Origin: Cylindrotheca closterium
Lineage: Eukaryota; Bacillariophyta; Bacillariophyceae; Bacillariales; Bacillariaceae
NCBI GenBank assembly: GCA_933822405.4
Contig: CAKOGP040001869.1
Span: forward strand, 330,816-394,815
DNA length: 64,000 bases
Reading direction: 5' to 3'
A program made the translations under genes and the position numbers. Numbering within the stretch: the stretch's first letter is position 1; every line of letters starts with the position of its first letter. The notes under the pieces were generated by a model that saw only the letters and a list, made by a program, of their open reading frames with translations, did not search any database and was not told where the DNA came from. Positions 10,520 to 20,162 of this stretch are shown here, one piece after another.

Positions 10520-12004
10520 CTATCCCCCGAATGACGTGATGCCTAGCTCCTCGTATACTTGCCCAATCTTTTCATATTGATCAATGACTTCCAGCAATTC
10601 CTTTTTCCTCTCTTCCACTGAGATCCTGTCCACAAACAATGGATCCATTTGCGACGGCAGGATGACTTCAAATCGGTCGGCGTAAGATTCAATGAGATTT
10701 CTAGCCGACTCCATCTGTCTTGTGATACCTGCTTTGCTGGTGGTAATATAGCCAGTGACGTCGAGACTAGGGCCTGGTGAGTCCACTCCACCAATTCCAT
10801 TTCCTTCTTCCCCAAGACGAGTATCTTCGACAGGGATCGTGAATCCCGATGCAACTAATTGGACTTCTGGAAAGACATAACTGACACTTCCATACGTCCG
10901 TCCAGGAGTGTACACTGCAAGAATTCGCTTGCCCTCTTCACGAGACCGAATGGCTTCTGGTGAATACAAGTCGTCTTCATCATCTGCAGCTTTGGTGACG
11001 TTCATACTGTCCTCAGGAGGTGATATTTTGCCCGCGAAAATATCTTGGGCAACATCAAAGTCCCACTCATCATAGGTCAATGGCTCTCCAGTCTCGATAA
11101 AGGGAGCCATGCCTTGGCATTCATCATCGGCATCTTCACCACTTTCCGTTTCATCAAATGCAAAGGGTCCATATCCATCCAATCTCTGAGTAACAAACTC
11201 TCTACAATCCCTTGCAATATCCATACGATAAGCAACGATTGGGGTATCTGGAAAGATCTTTGTCCACTGATGCAAGTCAGATTTACGAACCGAGTAGACA
11301 CCGGGCGCCTCGTCGTAGTGAATGCAATCCTTACTCGTAATAAGTATCGCCGCAAGCTTCCCGTTGACTCCCATAAAAGTCTTCATTTCTTGTTCCAACT
11401 GCGGTGAATAAGGAGGAATATCCACCATTGCAAAGTCTTTTGTAATGCCGTCGTTGTCATCTTCTACAAGATTCCACTCCCCAGTTGTCGAATTCTTTTC
11501 AACAGCTTGCTTAGAAAGTCCAATCAAATATCTCACTGGTTCAATGCTCTTGCTCATGGTTGTAGTAGTCACAATCTGTGCTGCTTGGATACCGGGTTCC
11601 AAGCCTCGAATCTTCACTATCACGGAAGCAAATCCTTCTCGTTGCGTCTTCATCATTTCGTCCGAAATGGAAACCCCGGACGTCGGAATTGGGGCATCGG
11701 CTCCTCCCATGATGACATCTGGATCGTGATCTTCAATGTACAGCCTTTCTATATCTCCTTCTTCTTTCGGGGCAGAAGAGCCTCCGTCCCCTTGTGTTGT
11801 CGTACTCAAAGTATCCGTCAACCAATCCATGTTGGGAACTTCGCCGTCGTCGTTCCCACCAGATGGCGACGATGAGAGAACGAGGACGAATCGTCGATCT
11901 CCTCGTGGAAGGGATCGAACAGGGCCCGTTATTGAAAAGGCGATAACATTTGCAACGATTATTATTGAGAGGAAAAGGATAGTAACACTGCAATGGCATG
12001 ACAT
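10520..12004 (-). CDS. Plastid-presequence protein with a degenerate metallo-beta-lactamase-like segment
   Basis: Single exon, 494 aa; the ATG at 12004 opens MSCHCSVTILFLSIIIVANVIA followed directly by Phe, a diatom-type plastid presequence. An acidic linker follows, then a long region of mixed alpha/beta character (VRYLIGLSKQAVE, GKLAAILITSKDCIHYD, FPDTPIVAYRMDIARDC). Residues near 372 read ILAVYTPGRTYGSVSYVFPE, which resembles the PGHTxGSxxY strand-turn of metallo-beta-lactamase hydrolases, but with Arg in place of the metal-binding His. The expected HxHxDH motif is not clear, so a catalytic role is doubtful. The C terminus is a charged helix (ISVEERKKELLEVIDQYEKI). Convergent with the thioredoxin-fold gene. 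Confidence 0.7.
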   Translation of the reverse strand: MSCHCSVTILFLSIIIVANVIAFSITGPVRSLPRGDRRFVLVLSSSPSGGNDDGEVPNMDWLTDTLSTTTQGDGGSSAPKEEGDIERLYIEDHDPDVIMGGADAPIPTSGVSISDEMMKTQREGFASVIVKIRGLEPGIQAAQIVTTTTMSKSIEPVRYLIGLSKQAVEKNSTTGEWNLVEDDNDGITKDFAMVDIPPYSPQLEQEMKTFMGVNGKLAAILITSKDCIHYDEAPGVYSVRKSDLHQWTKIFPDTPIVAYRMDIARDCREFVTQRLDGYGPFAFDETESGEDADDECQGMAPFIETGEPLTYDEWDFDVAQDIFAGKISPPEDSMNVTKAADDEDDLYSPEAIRSREEGKRILAVYTPGRTYGSVSYVFPEVQLVASGFTIPVEDTRLGEEGNGIGGVDSPGPSLDVTGYITTSKAGITRQMESARNLIESYADRFEVILPSQMDPLFVDRISVEERKKELLEVIDQYEKIGQVYEELGITSFGG

Positions 12005-12192
12005 TGTCGAGTCAATCTTTTGCAATAAGTTTTGAAATTCTGTTCTGGTTTATTTGGCCAAGAGATTGAAGTGATGGGTTGGATTAAGTTCGCACGAGGG
12101 GACGGACAGACCTGTTTGAAAATGGATGGCTTTGGATAATTTTCGCCCAATAATCCAACCACCCTTAGTATCTTGGGACCCCTCTTGTCAGG

Positions 12193-14403
12193 ATGGCCGA
12201 TTGGGAAGCTTTGTTTGCCCAGGCCTCCGACATTCCAACGTCAAACTCATCGTCCTCAAAAAATGGATCTACAAAAAGGCCAACCAATGGAGAAGCTGAC
12301 AGCACTCCGAACGACGATCAGGGTGAGGGCCGACAAACGACAAAGAACAAGAAGAAATCCAGAAAGAAGCGCAAACTGCAACGAGCCTCTGGGAGTAATG
12401 GTTCCTCATCTAACCTTGCTTACCAGAGAATGCTAAACAGTCGTCTAGACCCCTCACCAGAACTCAATACACCTTGGTTTTCTTGGATGACACTTGAACA
12501 ATCCTTCCTTAACGGAAACAGCATCAGCTATGATATGGAGCAACCAGATGGATCCTCGTCGATTGATTCCAAGATTCAGCCTTCCAAGTTGAAAGAGTCT
12601 CCCATAACTTATAGATTGACACTGGCCCAAGAACAACAGCATTCGCAACAAGAATCTTGGCATCTAAGGTTGTTTTGTCACAGTCGGAACCTGAGGTGTT
12701 GTGCCAAACTGCTTGCCCAATGGGATGCGGATGGAGACACGAGTTTAGGTGACTCCTCTACGGAGGATGACACAGGAAGAACAAATCGCGAAGGTACTGG
12801 CAAACAGCAGAAGCAAAGATTTCGGCAAAGGCAGCAACATCAGAAATCACTCTTTCGGAGTCTACAAAGTGAGGCGAACGAGATCCAGGACATGGTCCAA
12901 TCCTTTCTGAAATATTTGCCCAGTGACGAGGCCAACTTGCTAATCTCCAAAGTATCCGATATGACGGGGCTGGTAGAGAAACTGTTACACCAGCGAAAGC
13001 GAGAACGGAAGCAGTCAGACTTAGGCGATACCAGGAAGAACAAGGACAACCATAGAGTGGTGGATATTTCTGTTGCAGCAGAACTACCATGGAGTTGGGA
13101 ACCATGCATTCGTATCATCATGGCATGTGATGCTCTCTATTATCGACTTTACTACCAGCAGCTGGCAGGTATGATCCTTGATTCCAAACACGGAGGCGCG
13201 GACGAGGCATGGTACATTCCACACCCCCAATTCTATTTTGGGTTGGAAGGTCTCACCAAGCAATCCAAAGACTACTCCCGACGTGCAAAAGGAACTCGAG
13301 ACAAAAGCAAATCGGTCCAACTTTTGCACAACGCTCAAGAACTGAAGGACTCTTCTCCAGAGCTCCAAACTCTGGTGGATCACTTGATGGTCGGGCAGCA
13401 GACTAAGTCGCAAGACCCAGCAAACCATGTTTTGGAGGCCATTCATCGCTATCGATTCAAAGAAACAATGTCGTTATTTCAGGATAGAAGCTGGGCATCC
13501 GCTGGAAGAACTCTATCTCAATGGAAAAAGTCCTTGTCTCTACCTGTATATCCGGACAGCAAGCATGAGACTCCAGCGCCTCAGCTGTTGATGGAGTGGA
13601 GAGATTCTTGTCGCGACTTTTTGTGCCATTTGTATGCCTATGCTACTGTTAGCTCCAAGGCAATACGGCAGTTGTTTCATTTGCTCGCCCAACTTCAAAA
13701 AGAAGAATCGATGGATCTGTCAAGGGGAATTGTGGAGATTGGTGCCGGTACAGGGTACCTTGCTGAGATACTACGGACACAAGGGATTGCAGTCGAGGCT
13801 TGGGACATTCAACCAACCGGCATCAGTACCACTAGTGGCAGTCGCAGTGGAATGAATGAATATCACGGCCATGTCCCTTCTTTTTGCGATGTCCGAAAGG
13901 GATCTACTTTTCCATCCACTAGTCATGCCAGCAAATCGGCGCTTTTGCTGTGCTATCCACCACCAGAGTCTCCAATGGCCTTCAATACACTCTCTGCCTA
14001 TCGTAAGGCAGGAGGCAAGTGTCTAATACACATTGGGGAGTTCAAGGGACTTACTGGTGATTCCAAATTTGAAGGAGCTGTGCGGAAGGGAGACATGCAT
14101 TGTGTCGCAAGATATCCTTGCCTGGGATGGGGGACTGATGCAGCCTACGTCACCGTTTGGATCATAAAAGGCTCTAAACCAAAGATGTTGACCTCTGCCT
14201 CAGTACTGTTGCCATGTTCCAACTTAAACTGCACCAAAGAATCAAAGCACAGGTTTCGCCCTTTGCGCCAAGCTGTGTATTGCAACCAGAACTGTTACGA
14301 CCAACATATTCCTGTGAGAAAGTGTCTTCTCTCGCTATTCAACGTCCATGCAGATCCAAACCTTACTAGCATTTGCTTCTCAAAAGCATTTGCTCCGTTG
14401 TAA
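12193..14403 (+). CDS. SAM-dependent methyltransferase-like protein with C-terminal Cys-rich finger
   Basis: Single exon, 736 aa. The N-terminal 250 residues are polar and disordered with a basic patch (KNKKKSRKKRKLQR) that could be a nuclear signal. The middle holds a helical region rich in charged residues. From about residue 514, GIVEIGAGTGYLAEILRTQG is the SAM-binding motif I, with an acidic residue at the end of strand 2 (AWDIQP); ALLLCYPPPESPMA is a motif IV-like block. Near the C terminus CSNLNC and YCNQNCYDQH form a Cys4/His cluster reminiscent of half a MYND or related zinc finger. Substrate unknown. The gene starts 188 bp from the divergent 494-aa gene. Confidence 0.75.
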   Translation: MADWEALFAQASDIPTSNSSSSKNGSTKRPTNGEADSTPNDDQGEGRQTTKNKKKSRKKRKLQRASGSNGSSSNLAYQRMLNSRLDPSPELNTPWFSWMTLEQSFLNGNSISYDMEQPDGSSSIDSKIQPSKLKESPITYRLTLAQEQQHSQQESWHLRLFCHSRNLRCCAKLLAQWDADGDTSLGDSSTEDDTGRTNREGTGKQQKQRFRQRQQHQKSLFRSLQSEANEIQDMVQSFLKYLPSDEANLLISKVSDMTGLVEKLLHQRKRERKQSDLGDTRKNKDNHRVVDISVAAELPWSWEPCIRIIMACDALYYRLYYQQLAGMILDSKHGGADEAWYIPHPQFYFGLEGLTKQSKDYSRRAKGTRDKSKSVQLLHNAQELKDSSPELQTLVDHLMVGQQTKSQDPANHVLEAIHRYRFKETMSLFQDRSWASAGRTLSQWKKSLSLPVYPDSKHETPAPQLLMEWRDSCRDFLCHLYAYATVSSKAIRQLFHLLAQLQKEESMDLSRGIVEIGAGTGYLAEILRTQGIAVEAWDIQPTGISTTSGSRSGMNEYHGHVPSFCDVRKGSTFPSTSHASKSALLLCYPPPESPMAFNTLSAYRKAGGKCLIHIGEFKGLTGDSKFEGAVRKGDMHCVARYPCLGWGTDAAYVTVWIIKGSKPKMLTSASVLLPCSNLNCTKESKHRFRPLRQAVYCNQNCYDQHIPVRKCLLSLFNVHADPNLTSICFSKAFAPL

Positions 14404-14588
14404 AAATAGATGCCTGATTGAAGAAGATGATGGTGTGATGGTGATTGAGGCCTCGACCGAATCGAAGGGAATACATCAACTTCAAGCAAAATCCTACGTT
14501 AGTACAGGATAAACTCTGGACCAATTTGTCCAAGGCTGGATTGAATCATAATATTACTAAACTATAATTTTAGGCAATCTTCTACATA

Positions 14589-14670
14589 GCATTCATGCCC
14601 GAGCGGTCTAAGGGGTTCGACTCAAGTTCGAATATATTCGTATGCGTGGGTTCAAATCCCACTGAATGCA
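14589..14670 (+). tRNA. tRNA-Leu (anticodon CAA)
   Basis: Acceptor stem GCATTCA (14589-14595) pairs fully with TGAATGC (14663-14669), with discriminator A at 14670. The D arm has CCC/GGG and the GAGCGGTCTAA loop. The anticodon arm is TTCGA-CTCAAGT-TCGAA, giving anticodon CAA (Leu, UUG codons). A long variable arm (ATA-TTCG-TAT) marks it as a class II tRNA, as required for Leu. The T arm is GTGGG-TTCAAAT-CCCAC and contains a good B box. No intron. A run of T residues starting just after the gene is the Pol III terminator. Confidence 0.95.
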
Positions 14671-14705
14671 ATTTTTGGTACTTTTTGCTCCATTTTTTGT
14701 GTTTT
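14671..14705 (+). terminator. Pol III terminator T-runs after tRNA-Leu
   Basis: Oligo-T stretches (TTTTT within 14671-14676, then further T-runs at about 14683 and 14692) lie immediately downstream of the tRNA, as expected for RNA polymerase III termination. Confidence 0.7.
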
Positions 14706-14833
14706 TTACAACCGATCCAGAGTGACGTTTCGAACTCAAAACTGATATCTGATGTGACAATGAGTCATTACAACTGCCGACACAACCACTAGGCTCATTT
14801 TTTCGCCCCTGCGATCCCATATTCGAAATTGTA

Positions 14834-15442
14834 ATGAACTGTTTTCAGACTGTTATCCTCGCCCTTGCTGTTTTTGGTCTCGCACATACCGTCGAGGCGT
14901 TTACGAGGATTTCTGCGCCTCTTGCAAGACCAACCACAACACTTGGCCCAGTTGCTCGGAATGGATTGGGATACGAAGAAATAGAGATTGGAACCGGAAG
15001 GAATGTCTTTCCTGGCGACGCAGTCCTGTGTTACTATGTTGGACAATATAAAACAGCAAACCTGTTGGGTGAGAAGACAGTAACTTTTGATGAAACCTTG
15101 CCAGGTGAACCTGCCGAGTTTATTGTTGGAAAAGGTCAGGTTATCCCCGGATTTGATATTGGTATCTGCGGCGATATGACTTTGGATATTCCTGCAATGA
15201 AGATTGGAGGCGACCGCAAGCTAGTAATCCCTTCTGCTCTTGCATATGGTGAAAGAGGTGCTGGAGACAGCATTCCACCAAACACAGATCTTGAGTTCCA
15301 AGTCTCCGTTCTCAGTGCTACTAGTAAAGAAGGTCTCAGCAAAGATGTTCTGCTCAAGGGGTTTGCCGGACTGGGTGGATTCCTAGTCTTTATGGCTGGA
15401 TTTGGATACATATTGTTGCAGACTGTATTTCTGAAGCATTAG
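14834..15442 (+). CDS. FKBP-type peptidyl-prolyl cis-trans isomerase, plastid-targeted
   Basis: Single exon, 202 aa. Signal peptide (VILALAVFGLAHTVEA) followed by Phe-Thr, a close fit to the diatom ASAF-type plastid presequence; residues up to about 40 would be the transit peptide. The FKBP fold spans about residues 48-158: GDAVLCYYVGQY, a FIVGKGQVIPGFDIGI strand-helix, KIGGDRKLVIPSALAYGERG and PPNTDLEFQVSVL are the classic blocks. The first strand region carries insertions typical of plastid lumen FKBPs, so isomerase activity is plausible but not certain. A hydrophobic helix near the C terminus (GGFLVFMAGFGYILL) suggests anchoring in a thylakoid membrane. Confidence 0.88.
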   Translation: MNCFQTVILALAVFGLAHTVEAFTRISAPLARPTTTLGPVARNGLGYEEIEIGTGRNVFPGDAVLCYYVGQYKTANLLGEKTVTFDETLPGEPAEFIVGKGQVIPGFDIGICGDMTLDIPAMKIGGDRKLVIPSALAYGERGAGDSIPPNTDLEFQVSVLSATSKEGLSKDVLLKGFAGLGGFLVFMAGFGYILLQTVFLKH

Positions 15443-15613
15443 ACATGATCGTAACTTTGCTAGTCCACATGTCGAACTGTTGTTGTTTTTCTCGAAAATA
15501 ATCGATCATATGAAAATAAATAAAACTATGAAATGTCACTTGCAAACGATCAAATGGTACTGTACGGCTTTGGGTCTTTTTAATGCTTAATCCAGCAAAT
15601 GTTCCTTCTAGTC

Positions 15614-16601
15614 CTAGTTGATCACGCCTTCAATGACTTCCTCAACAGTTTCGGTGATTGGTTGAAACAGAAATGGAGTTTCATCTACAACGGCCAAGTG
15701 AGTCTTGGCCTCTTCAAATACATATCCCAAGACGCCGACCATAGCAGTGCGCCCATGTTTGATTTCAGCAAGTTTCATACGATCTTGTCCTTCCTTGTCA
15801 ATAGGATAAAGAGACACAGGATCAAAGCCCAAGTTTCCTGGAAAATAGCCTTCATCTCCGCGACGAGCCTTTTGCACTCCGTACATGTCAATGGCAGCAC
15901 TCAATCCCAAACAGAAACCCCAAAATTCAACAGGAATCTTGTCCAAACCTTTGGTTGAAATTTATTTGTTGTCGTTTTTCATACAGAAAACCCAAACAGA
16001 GAAGACACGCACACATATCTTAGATCACAGAATTCCGATACATGATGCACCCCAGCAAAAGCACAATAAACAAAAACATACCTCCGTTCAAGACGCTTGG
16101 AACTCGATCTCCATCGTCTAGAGTTGTCGGCACACCAAAGAAATCAGCAATACTGCGGTCCATAACTTCCGACACAGGCCAACCTATCGCTGCCAGCATT
16201 GCCAAACGAGCGTGCTTAACCTCGGCTTCACGATATTCCCAAAGTTGTTCTTTATTCTTTGCTAACCCAAGAGGATCAAACCCGACATTTCCGGCCAAAT
16301 CAGATTCCTGTAACACTCTCGAGCATCCAAGGAAGGGAATCGATTCTGACATTTTCTTGCCTTTTTGGGTTGGCAGGCGGTTGGGGTAGGAGTCATCCTC
16401 CTTCATCAATTCGGTACTGGTCATCGGTAGAGGGGTCGTTGTATTAGGCAAGTCGTCATTTTCCAATTCTGTACTAGCCATTGAAAGGGGACTGTTGGTG
16501 GTCAAAGATACCTTTCCGAAGGTGGATGACGTCGATATCGTTGATTGAAATCCCAACGCAGTGGGAAGTGTCATGAGCGCTGCCAAGTAGAAGGAATTCA
16601 T
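15614..16601 (-). CDS. Fucoxanthin chlorophyll a/c-binding (LHC superfamily) antenna protein
   Basis: Two exons on the minus strand, 16082-16601 and 15614-15948, 284 aa, with a 133-bp intron (codon GGT divided G/GT). ATG at 16601 gives signal peptide MNSFYLAALMTLPTALG followed by Phe, a plastid presequence. Helix 1 has GNVGFDPLGLA then YREAEVKHARLAMLAAIGWP, with the ExxHxR chlorophyll-binding motif. The second conserved helix is FWGFCLGLSAAIDM; the third has GNLGFDPVSLYP then RMKLAEIKHGRTAMVGVLGY. The subfamily (Lhcf, Lhcr or other) is not settled from motifs alone; the long segment between helices 1 and 2 is unlike compact Lhcf proteins. The presequence region carries an internal duplication (MASTEL and MTSTEL, about 20 residues apart). 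Confidence 0.9.
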
Positions 16602-16842
16602 ACTGTATTTTGTTTCTTTGCTAGGTTCCTCTTTCAATTGAACACTCTTCAATGATGGGAAACAGTATTCACACGCACGTGTTATGAGAACACGGAGGTG
16701 GGATGATAATCATCGAACGCAATTTCAGAGTTTTGCCACGTCAGTCAATTGGAAATGACCCGGATATTTCCAAAGAGGATAGCATTGAAACTCATCATCC
16801 ATCAACTGTATCTTTTGTTGGTTGACAAAAGATAGGAGACAA
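16602..16842. promoter_or_regulatory. Divergent promoter, antenna protein / carrier protein
   Basis: 241 bp between the two ATGs. It holds the CACGCACGTGTTATGAG stretch (a CACGTG-like E-box/G-box core at about 16675), but no verified element. Light control is plausible for the antenna gene and is only an inference. Confidence 0.35.
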
Positions 16843-18180
16843 ATGATGGGGGGGATACCCGTACCGTTCATCCAGTATTTGATCTTAACCGTGATAGTCG
16901 CCTATATTTTATGTGTTCAGAACTGCCAAGCTCTATCCAACGTCAACTCAAGAAGATTATGCGACATAAATCATCCGAATCCAATTGACGATAAAGATTC
17001 CAATCTGAATTTCCATGATCCAATTGTATCTAGGGGCTCCTTCTTTGCCATCACAGCAGCCTCTACGGCAACGGCAGTTGTTAGTACTCCCCTTATCGCA
17101 AAAGCTCTAACATCAGAAGCGGTCGGTACTGTATCAGAATCGACAATAGGCGACGAAGTAATCTCCTTCTCGTCGACTGCAACCAATATTGCTGCTGCAG
17201 CATCAAAAGGGTTATCTACCAGACAAAGTATTGCCGAATTTGTAGCCGGTGCCGCCTTGGGAGCAGTGAAAACGACTGTCAAATATCCTCTAGACTCTGC
17301 GACCGTACGGTTACAAATGCCCAATTCTGAGTATTCTGTCAAGGAGCTGGGCAAACTATTCAGTGGAAGTTATGATGGCATTACGCTTTCGTTACTCAGC
17401 AATATTCCAGCCGGGGCTATTTTCTTTGCTGCCAAAGATGCTGTAAAGACGTCACTGAAAAGTTCCACATCTTTCGAATCGTCCCCGAAATGGGTTACCA
17501 CCTCAATAGGCGTCCTGGTGGCACTCTTGCCGTACTGGGTAGTGAGGAATCCTAGTGAAGTTATCAAGGTTCGACAGCAGGCAGGAATCGAAGGATATGG
17601 CGGGGAAGTGAATGCTTTGGAGGCGATTCAACGAACTCTGCAAAACAGCACATCCCCTGACGGGAACGGGATATCAGAATTGTACACTGGGTACTTTGAA
17701 AACTATGCGTATTCCTGCCCTGCCGATATCATCAAATTTGTAGGCTATGAGGCAATAACACAAGGGAGAAAGAATCTCTCACCGATAGAAGGCGCAGGGG
17801 CGGGTGCCTTGGCCACTGCATGTACGACCATGAGAGCACGACAGCTTCTTTGCTTATTATTGTACTTTTCGGCAGCTCAACCCTCGTTTTTTGTTGTTCT
17901 CAACGCGTCAGGTGCTCAACTGGTGACGACACCATTAGATGTAGTACGAAACAGATTGATGGCCGGAAAGAATAAAACAAACAAAACATCATCGTCCGAT
18001 ATAGACCAGGATACGGGGAACTACTTGGACGCACTGACGACACTTGCTAGGGAAGAGGGCATCAGCGGTTTGTTTGCTGGAGCAGCCCCAAGGGTTGGGA
18101 AGGCTATTTTGAGTGGTGCGATACAGTTCGCAACGTATGAAGAAACAAAGCAGACCATCTCGAAGATGCTTCAAAGATAA
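16843..18180 (+). CDS. Mitochondrial carrier family protein (SAM-carrier-like) with presequence
   Basis: Solute carrier of the SLC25 family. Three carrier repeats are marked by YPLDSATVRLQ, NPSEVIKVRQQ and TPLDVVRNRLM, with downstream GLFAGAAPRVGKA-type helix-loop segments. A 90-bp stretch, 17822-17911, has GT-AG ends and sits inside the third repeat. Removing it restores ALATACAQLVTTPLDVV, the expected glycine/alanine-rich helix, while retention inserts 30 hydrophobic residues. I therefore annotate exons 16843-17821 and 17912-18180 (415 aa). The N terminus has a hydrophobic stretch (YLILTVIVAYILCV) and a long Ala/Ser-rich region, suggesting a plastid or other secondary targeting. Layout resembles S-adenosylmethionine carriers; the substrate is unproven. 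ATG at 16846 is an alternative. Confidence 0.82.
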   Translation: MMGGIPVPFIQYLILTVIVAYILCVQNCQALSNVNSRRLCDINHPNPIDDKDSNLNFHDPIVSRGSFFAITAASTATAVVSTPLIAKALTSEAVGTVSESTIGDEVISFSSTATNIAAAASKGLSTRQSIAEFVAGAALGAVKTTVKYPLDSATVRLQMPNSEYSVKELGKLFSGSYDGITLSLLSNIPAGAIFFAAKDAVKTSLKSSTSFESSPKWVTTSIGVLVALLPYWVVRNPSEVIKVRQQAGIEGYGGEVNALEAIQRTLQNSTSPDGNGISELYTGYFENYAYSCPADIIKFVGYEAITQGRKNLSPIEGAGAGALATACTTMRARQLLCLLLYFSAAQPSFFVVLNASGAQLVTTPLDVVRNRLMAGKNKTNKTSSSDIDQDTGNYLDALTTLAREEGISGLFAGAAPRVGKAILSGAIQFATYEETKQTISKMLQR

Positions 18181-19100
18181 TGGAGTCCACCTCACCATTC
18201 ATTCTGGTATCTTTACGAGCCGGCAACTGAAGACTACCGGCTTATCGAACATCCGTGTGTTTAAAGAAGTCATCCGTACCTACAGTACAGGTACCAGGCA
18301 CCAAGTAAAGAGCACGTGCATACTGTATCGCACACGCCAAACAATTCCGTATGCAATGCACGTTATCTCCTGTTTCGTTAGAAGTATTCGAATGGATCGA
18401 CCAAGGTAGAAGGTTGTTCGTATCGTACGTAACTATGTAACTATGCTCTGCATGCTGACTCATTCATTCATGCATTAGTCTCTTGGCTTACCAGGTACCA
18501 TATGCACGACACTGTCAAATTCTCTCGTTCACTTTATTATTTCACCTAATATCGCTATTTTTGTCTGATAATAGTCCCGCCTTCCATCTCCAATTTTGTC
18601 GCATTGCTTCTAAAAAGTTTTTACTATCTCGAGTTGATGGTATAGAATCTGAATATTCCGGACTGATGGTCTTCAAATAGCTGATAAGTGATCTCACCAC
18701 TGTTCTTGTTTATTGCTGTGTTCAATATTCACTTTTGACTTTTGACTTGCTCGGATTCAATGCAATATATAAAACCAACAGCTGAATCAATCGATCGACC
18801 AGAAGAATATTGGGGGGGGAACTGGATACAGTAAGTGTGCATCAAGTGTGCGGTAAATTCAGTTTCGTTATCAAAAACAATGGATTTTAAAAAAAATCTC
18901 AAATCAATACGTCGTCCTAGTCGAACATGGAGGTCATCCATTGCCTTAAACAATGGTATCATTTATTCTCCGCTTTTCGCGGGTTCAACAAGTTTTTATC
19001 TATTTTTTAAAAAGTGTCGGAGGATTTTTCATGAGCAATGTTGAAACCACCATCTCGTACAGTTTCCGAATTTGACCACAAACCAAACACCAGCGAAAAA
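18181..19100. other. Intergenic spacer, 920 bp
   Basis: No convincing gene. Contains an inverted repeat GTACCT/AGGTAC at 18276-18294 and a homopolymer G run at about 18812. The last 60 bp would be the 5' region of the first J-domain gene; an in-frame ATG at 19038 exists but is not favoured. Confidence 0.5.
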
Positions 19101-20162
19101 ATGAACACAACAGACAACCCATACTCCATCTTGGGTGTCTCCCAAGATGCAGACGATGGCACAATAAAAAAAGCTTATCGACAAGCTGCAAAGTTGCATC
19201 ATCCAGACAAGCAAACCAGTGAGGAAGATCGCAAACTTGCGACACATAGGTTTGCAAAGATTGCTGATGCTTACGCCCTGTTGAATGACCCTGTCAGACG
19301 TTATGACTGGAGGCAAGCCAATGAAAACACAAGTCGCGCTTCAACATCTCAAAGATCATCAGTGCCAAAACCAACATCAGTGCCAAAAACGACCTCACCT
19401 TCCTCTCAAAGGCAAGCCAATAAAAACACAAGTCGCGCTTCAGCGCCTCAAAGATCACAAGAACCAAAACGAAACTCAATGTCAAAAACGTCCACACCTT
19501 CTCCCCAGGTCAAGAGAAGTGGATCATTTCTAAAGCTTCCACGGCACACTTCTGCTTCAACTTCTCCCCAGGTCAAGAGAAGCTCATCCTTTCAAAGTAT
19601 TCCACCACGACACAGCTCTCGCTCATCTTTCCCCAAGCTCAAGCGAAATTCATCGTTTCAAAGTATTCCACGACACAGCTCTCACTCATCTGCATCTGAT
19701 GGTTCATCTGCATCTGCTTCATCTGCGTATTCTCGACCATCTGTATATTCTGGATCTACCGCAAGCTCTTCAACAACAGGAAGAAGAAAGTCCAGAGTAA
19801 GTGCTACTGAGTTCACCACCTCTCCTTCCATGCAACCAAGCAAAGGACGAAGAGCACCGACCAATCTTCCTCAACGAGAGACTTCTCAAAAATCGATCCC
19901 AAGACGTACCACAAGTGCTGGATCAGACATGGGCAGAATGAGAACGAGTGTCAATGAACCGGCCATTCGTCCTCCTGCGAAGCCAAAGCGAGCATCATCC
20001 AACGTAGGTCGCAATATTTCACCGGTCCGCTCTAGTAGTATGGCAAGCAAGAAGTCAAATGCTCCATCTAATGAAAAAGGAAGAAAGAAAAGCAGAGCTC
20101 CACTCGGCGAAACTGGAGCTACCCCAATAAACAAGGGACGCCGACTTCGTCGAGCAATATAG
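19101..20162 (+). CDS. J-domain (DnaJ-like, class C) protein with Ser/Arg-rich tail, copy 1
   Basis: 353 aa from ATG 19101, chosen because MNTTDNPYSILGV aligns with the starts of three paralogues in this window. An upstream in-frame ATG at 19038 would add 21 residues. The J-domain occupies residues 1-70 with an intact HPD (34-36) needed to stimulate Hsp70 ATPase, and ends in the shared NDPVRRYDWR. The rest is disordered and basic, with no Gly/Phe region or zinc finger. Repeated units such as KRSSSFQSIP and KRNSSFQSIP form regular R-x-S-S-F blocks that look like basophilic kinase or 14-3-3 sites. The tail ends in basic residues (KGRRLRRAI). A co-chaperone role with Hsp70 is inferred; the client is unknown. 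Confidence 0.85.
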   Translation: MNTTDNPYSILGVSQDADDGTIKKAYRQAAKLHHPDKQTSEEDRKLATHRFAKIADAYALLNDPVRRYDWRQANENTSRASTSQRSSVPKPTSVPKTTSPSSQRQANKNTSRASAPQRSQEPKRNSMSKTSTPSPQVKRSGSFLKLPRHTSASTSPQVKRSSSFQSIPPRHSSRSSFPKLKRNSSFQSIPRHSSHSSASDGSSASASSAYSRPSVYSGSTASSSTTGRRKSRVSATEFTTSPSMQPSKGRRAPTNLPQRETSQKSIPRRTTSAGSDMGRMRTSVNEPAIRPPAKPKRASSNVGRNISPVRSSSMASKKSNAPSNEKGRKKSRAPLGETGATPINKGRRLRRAI

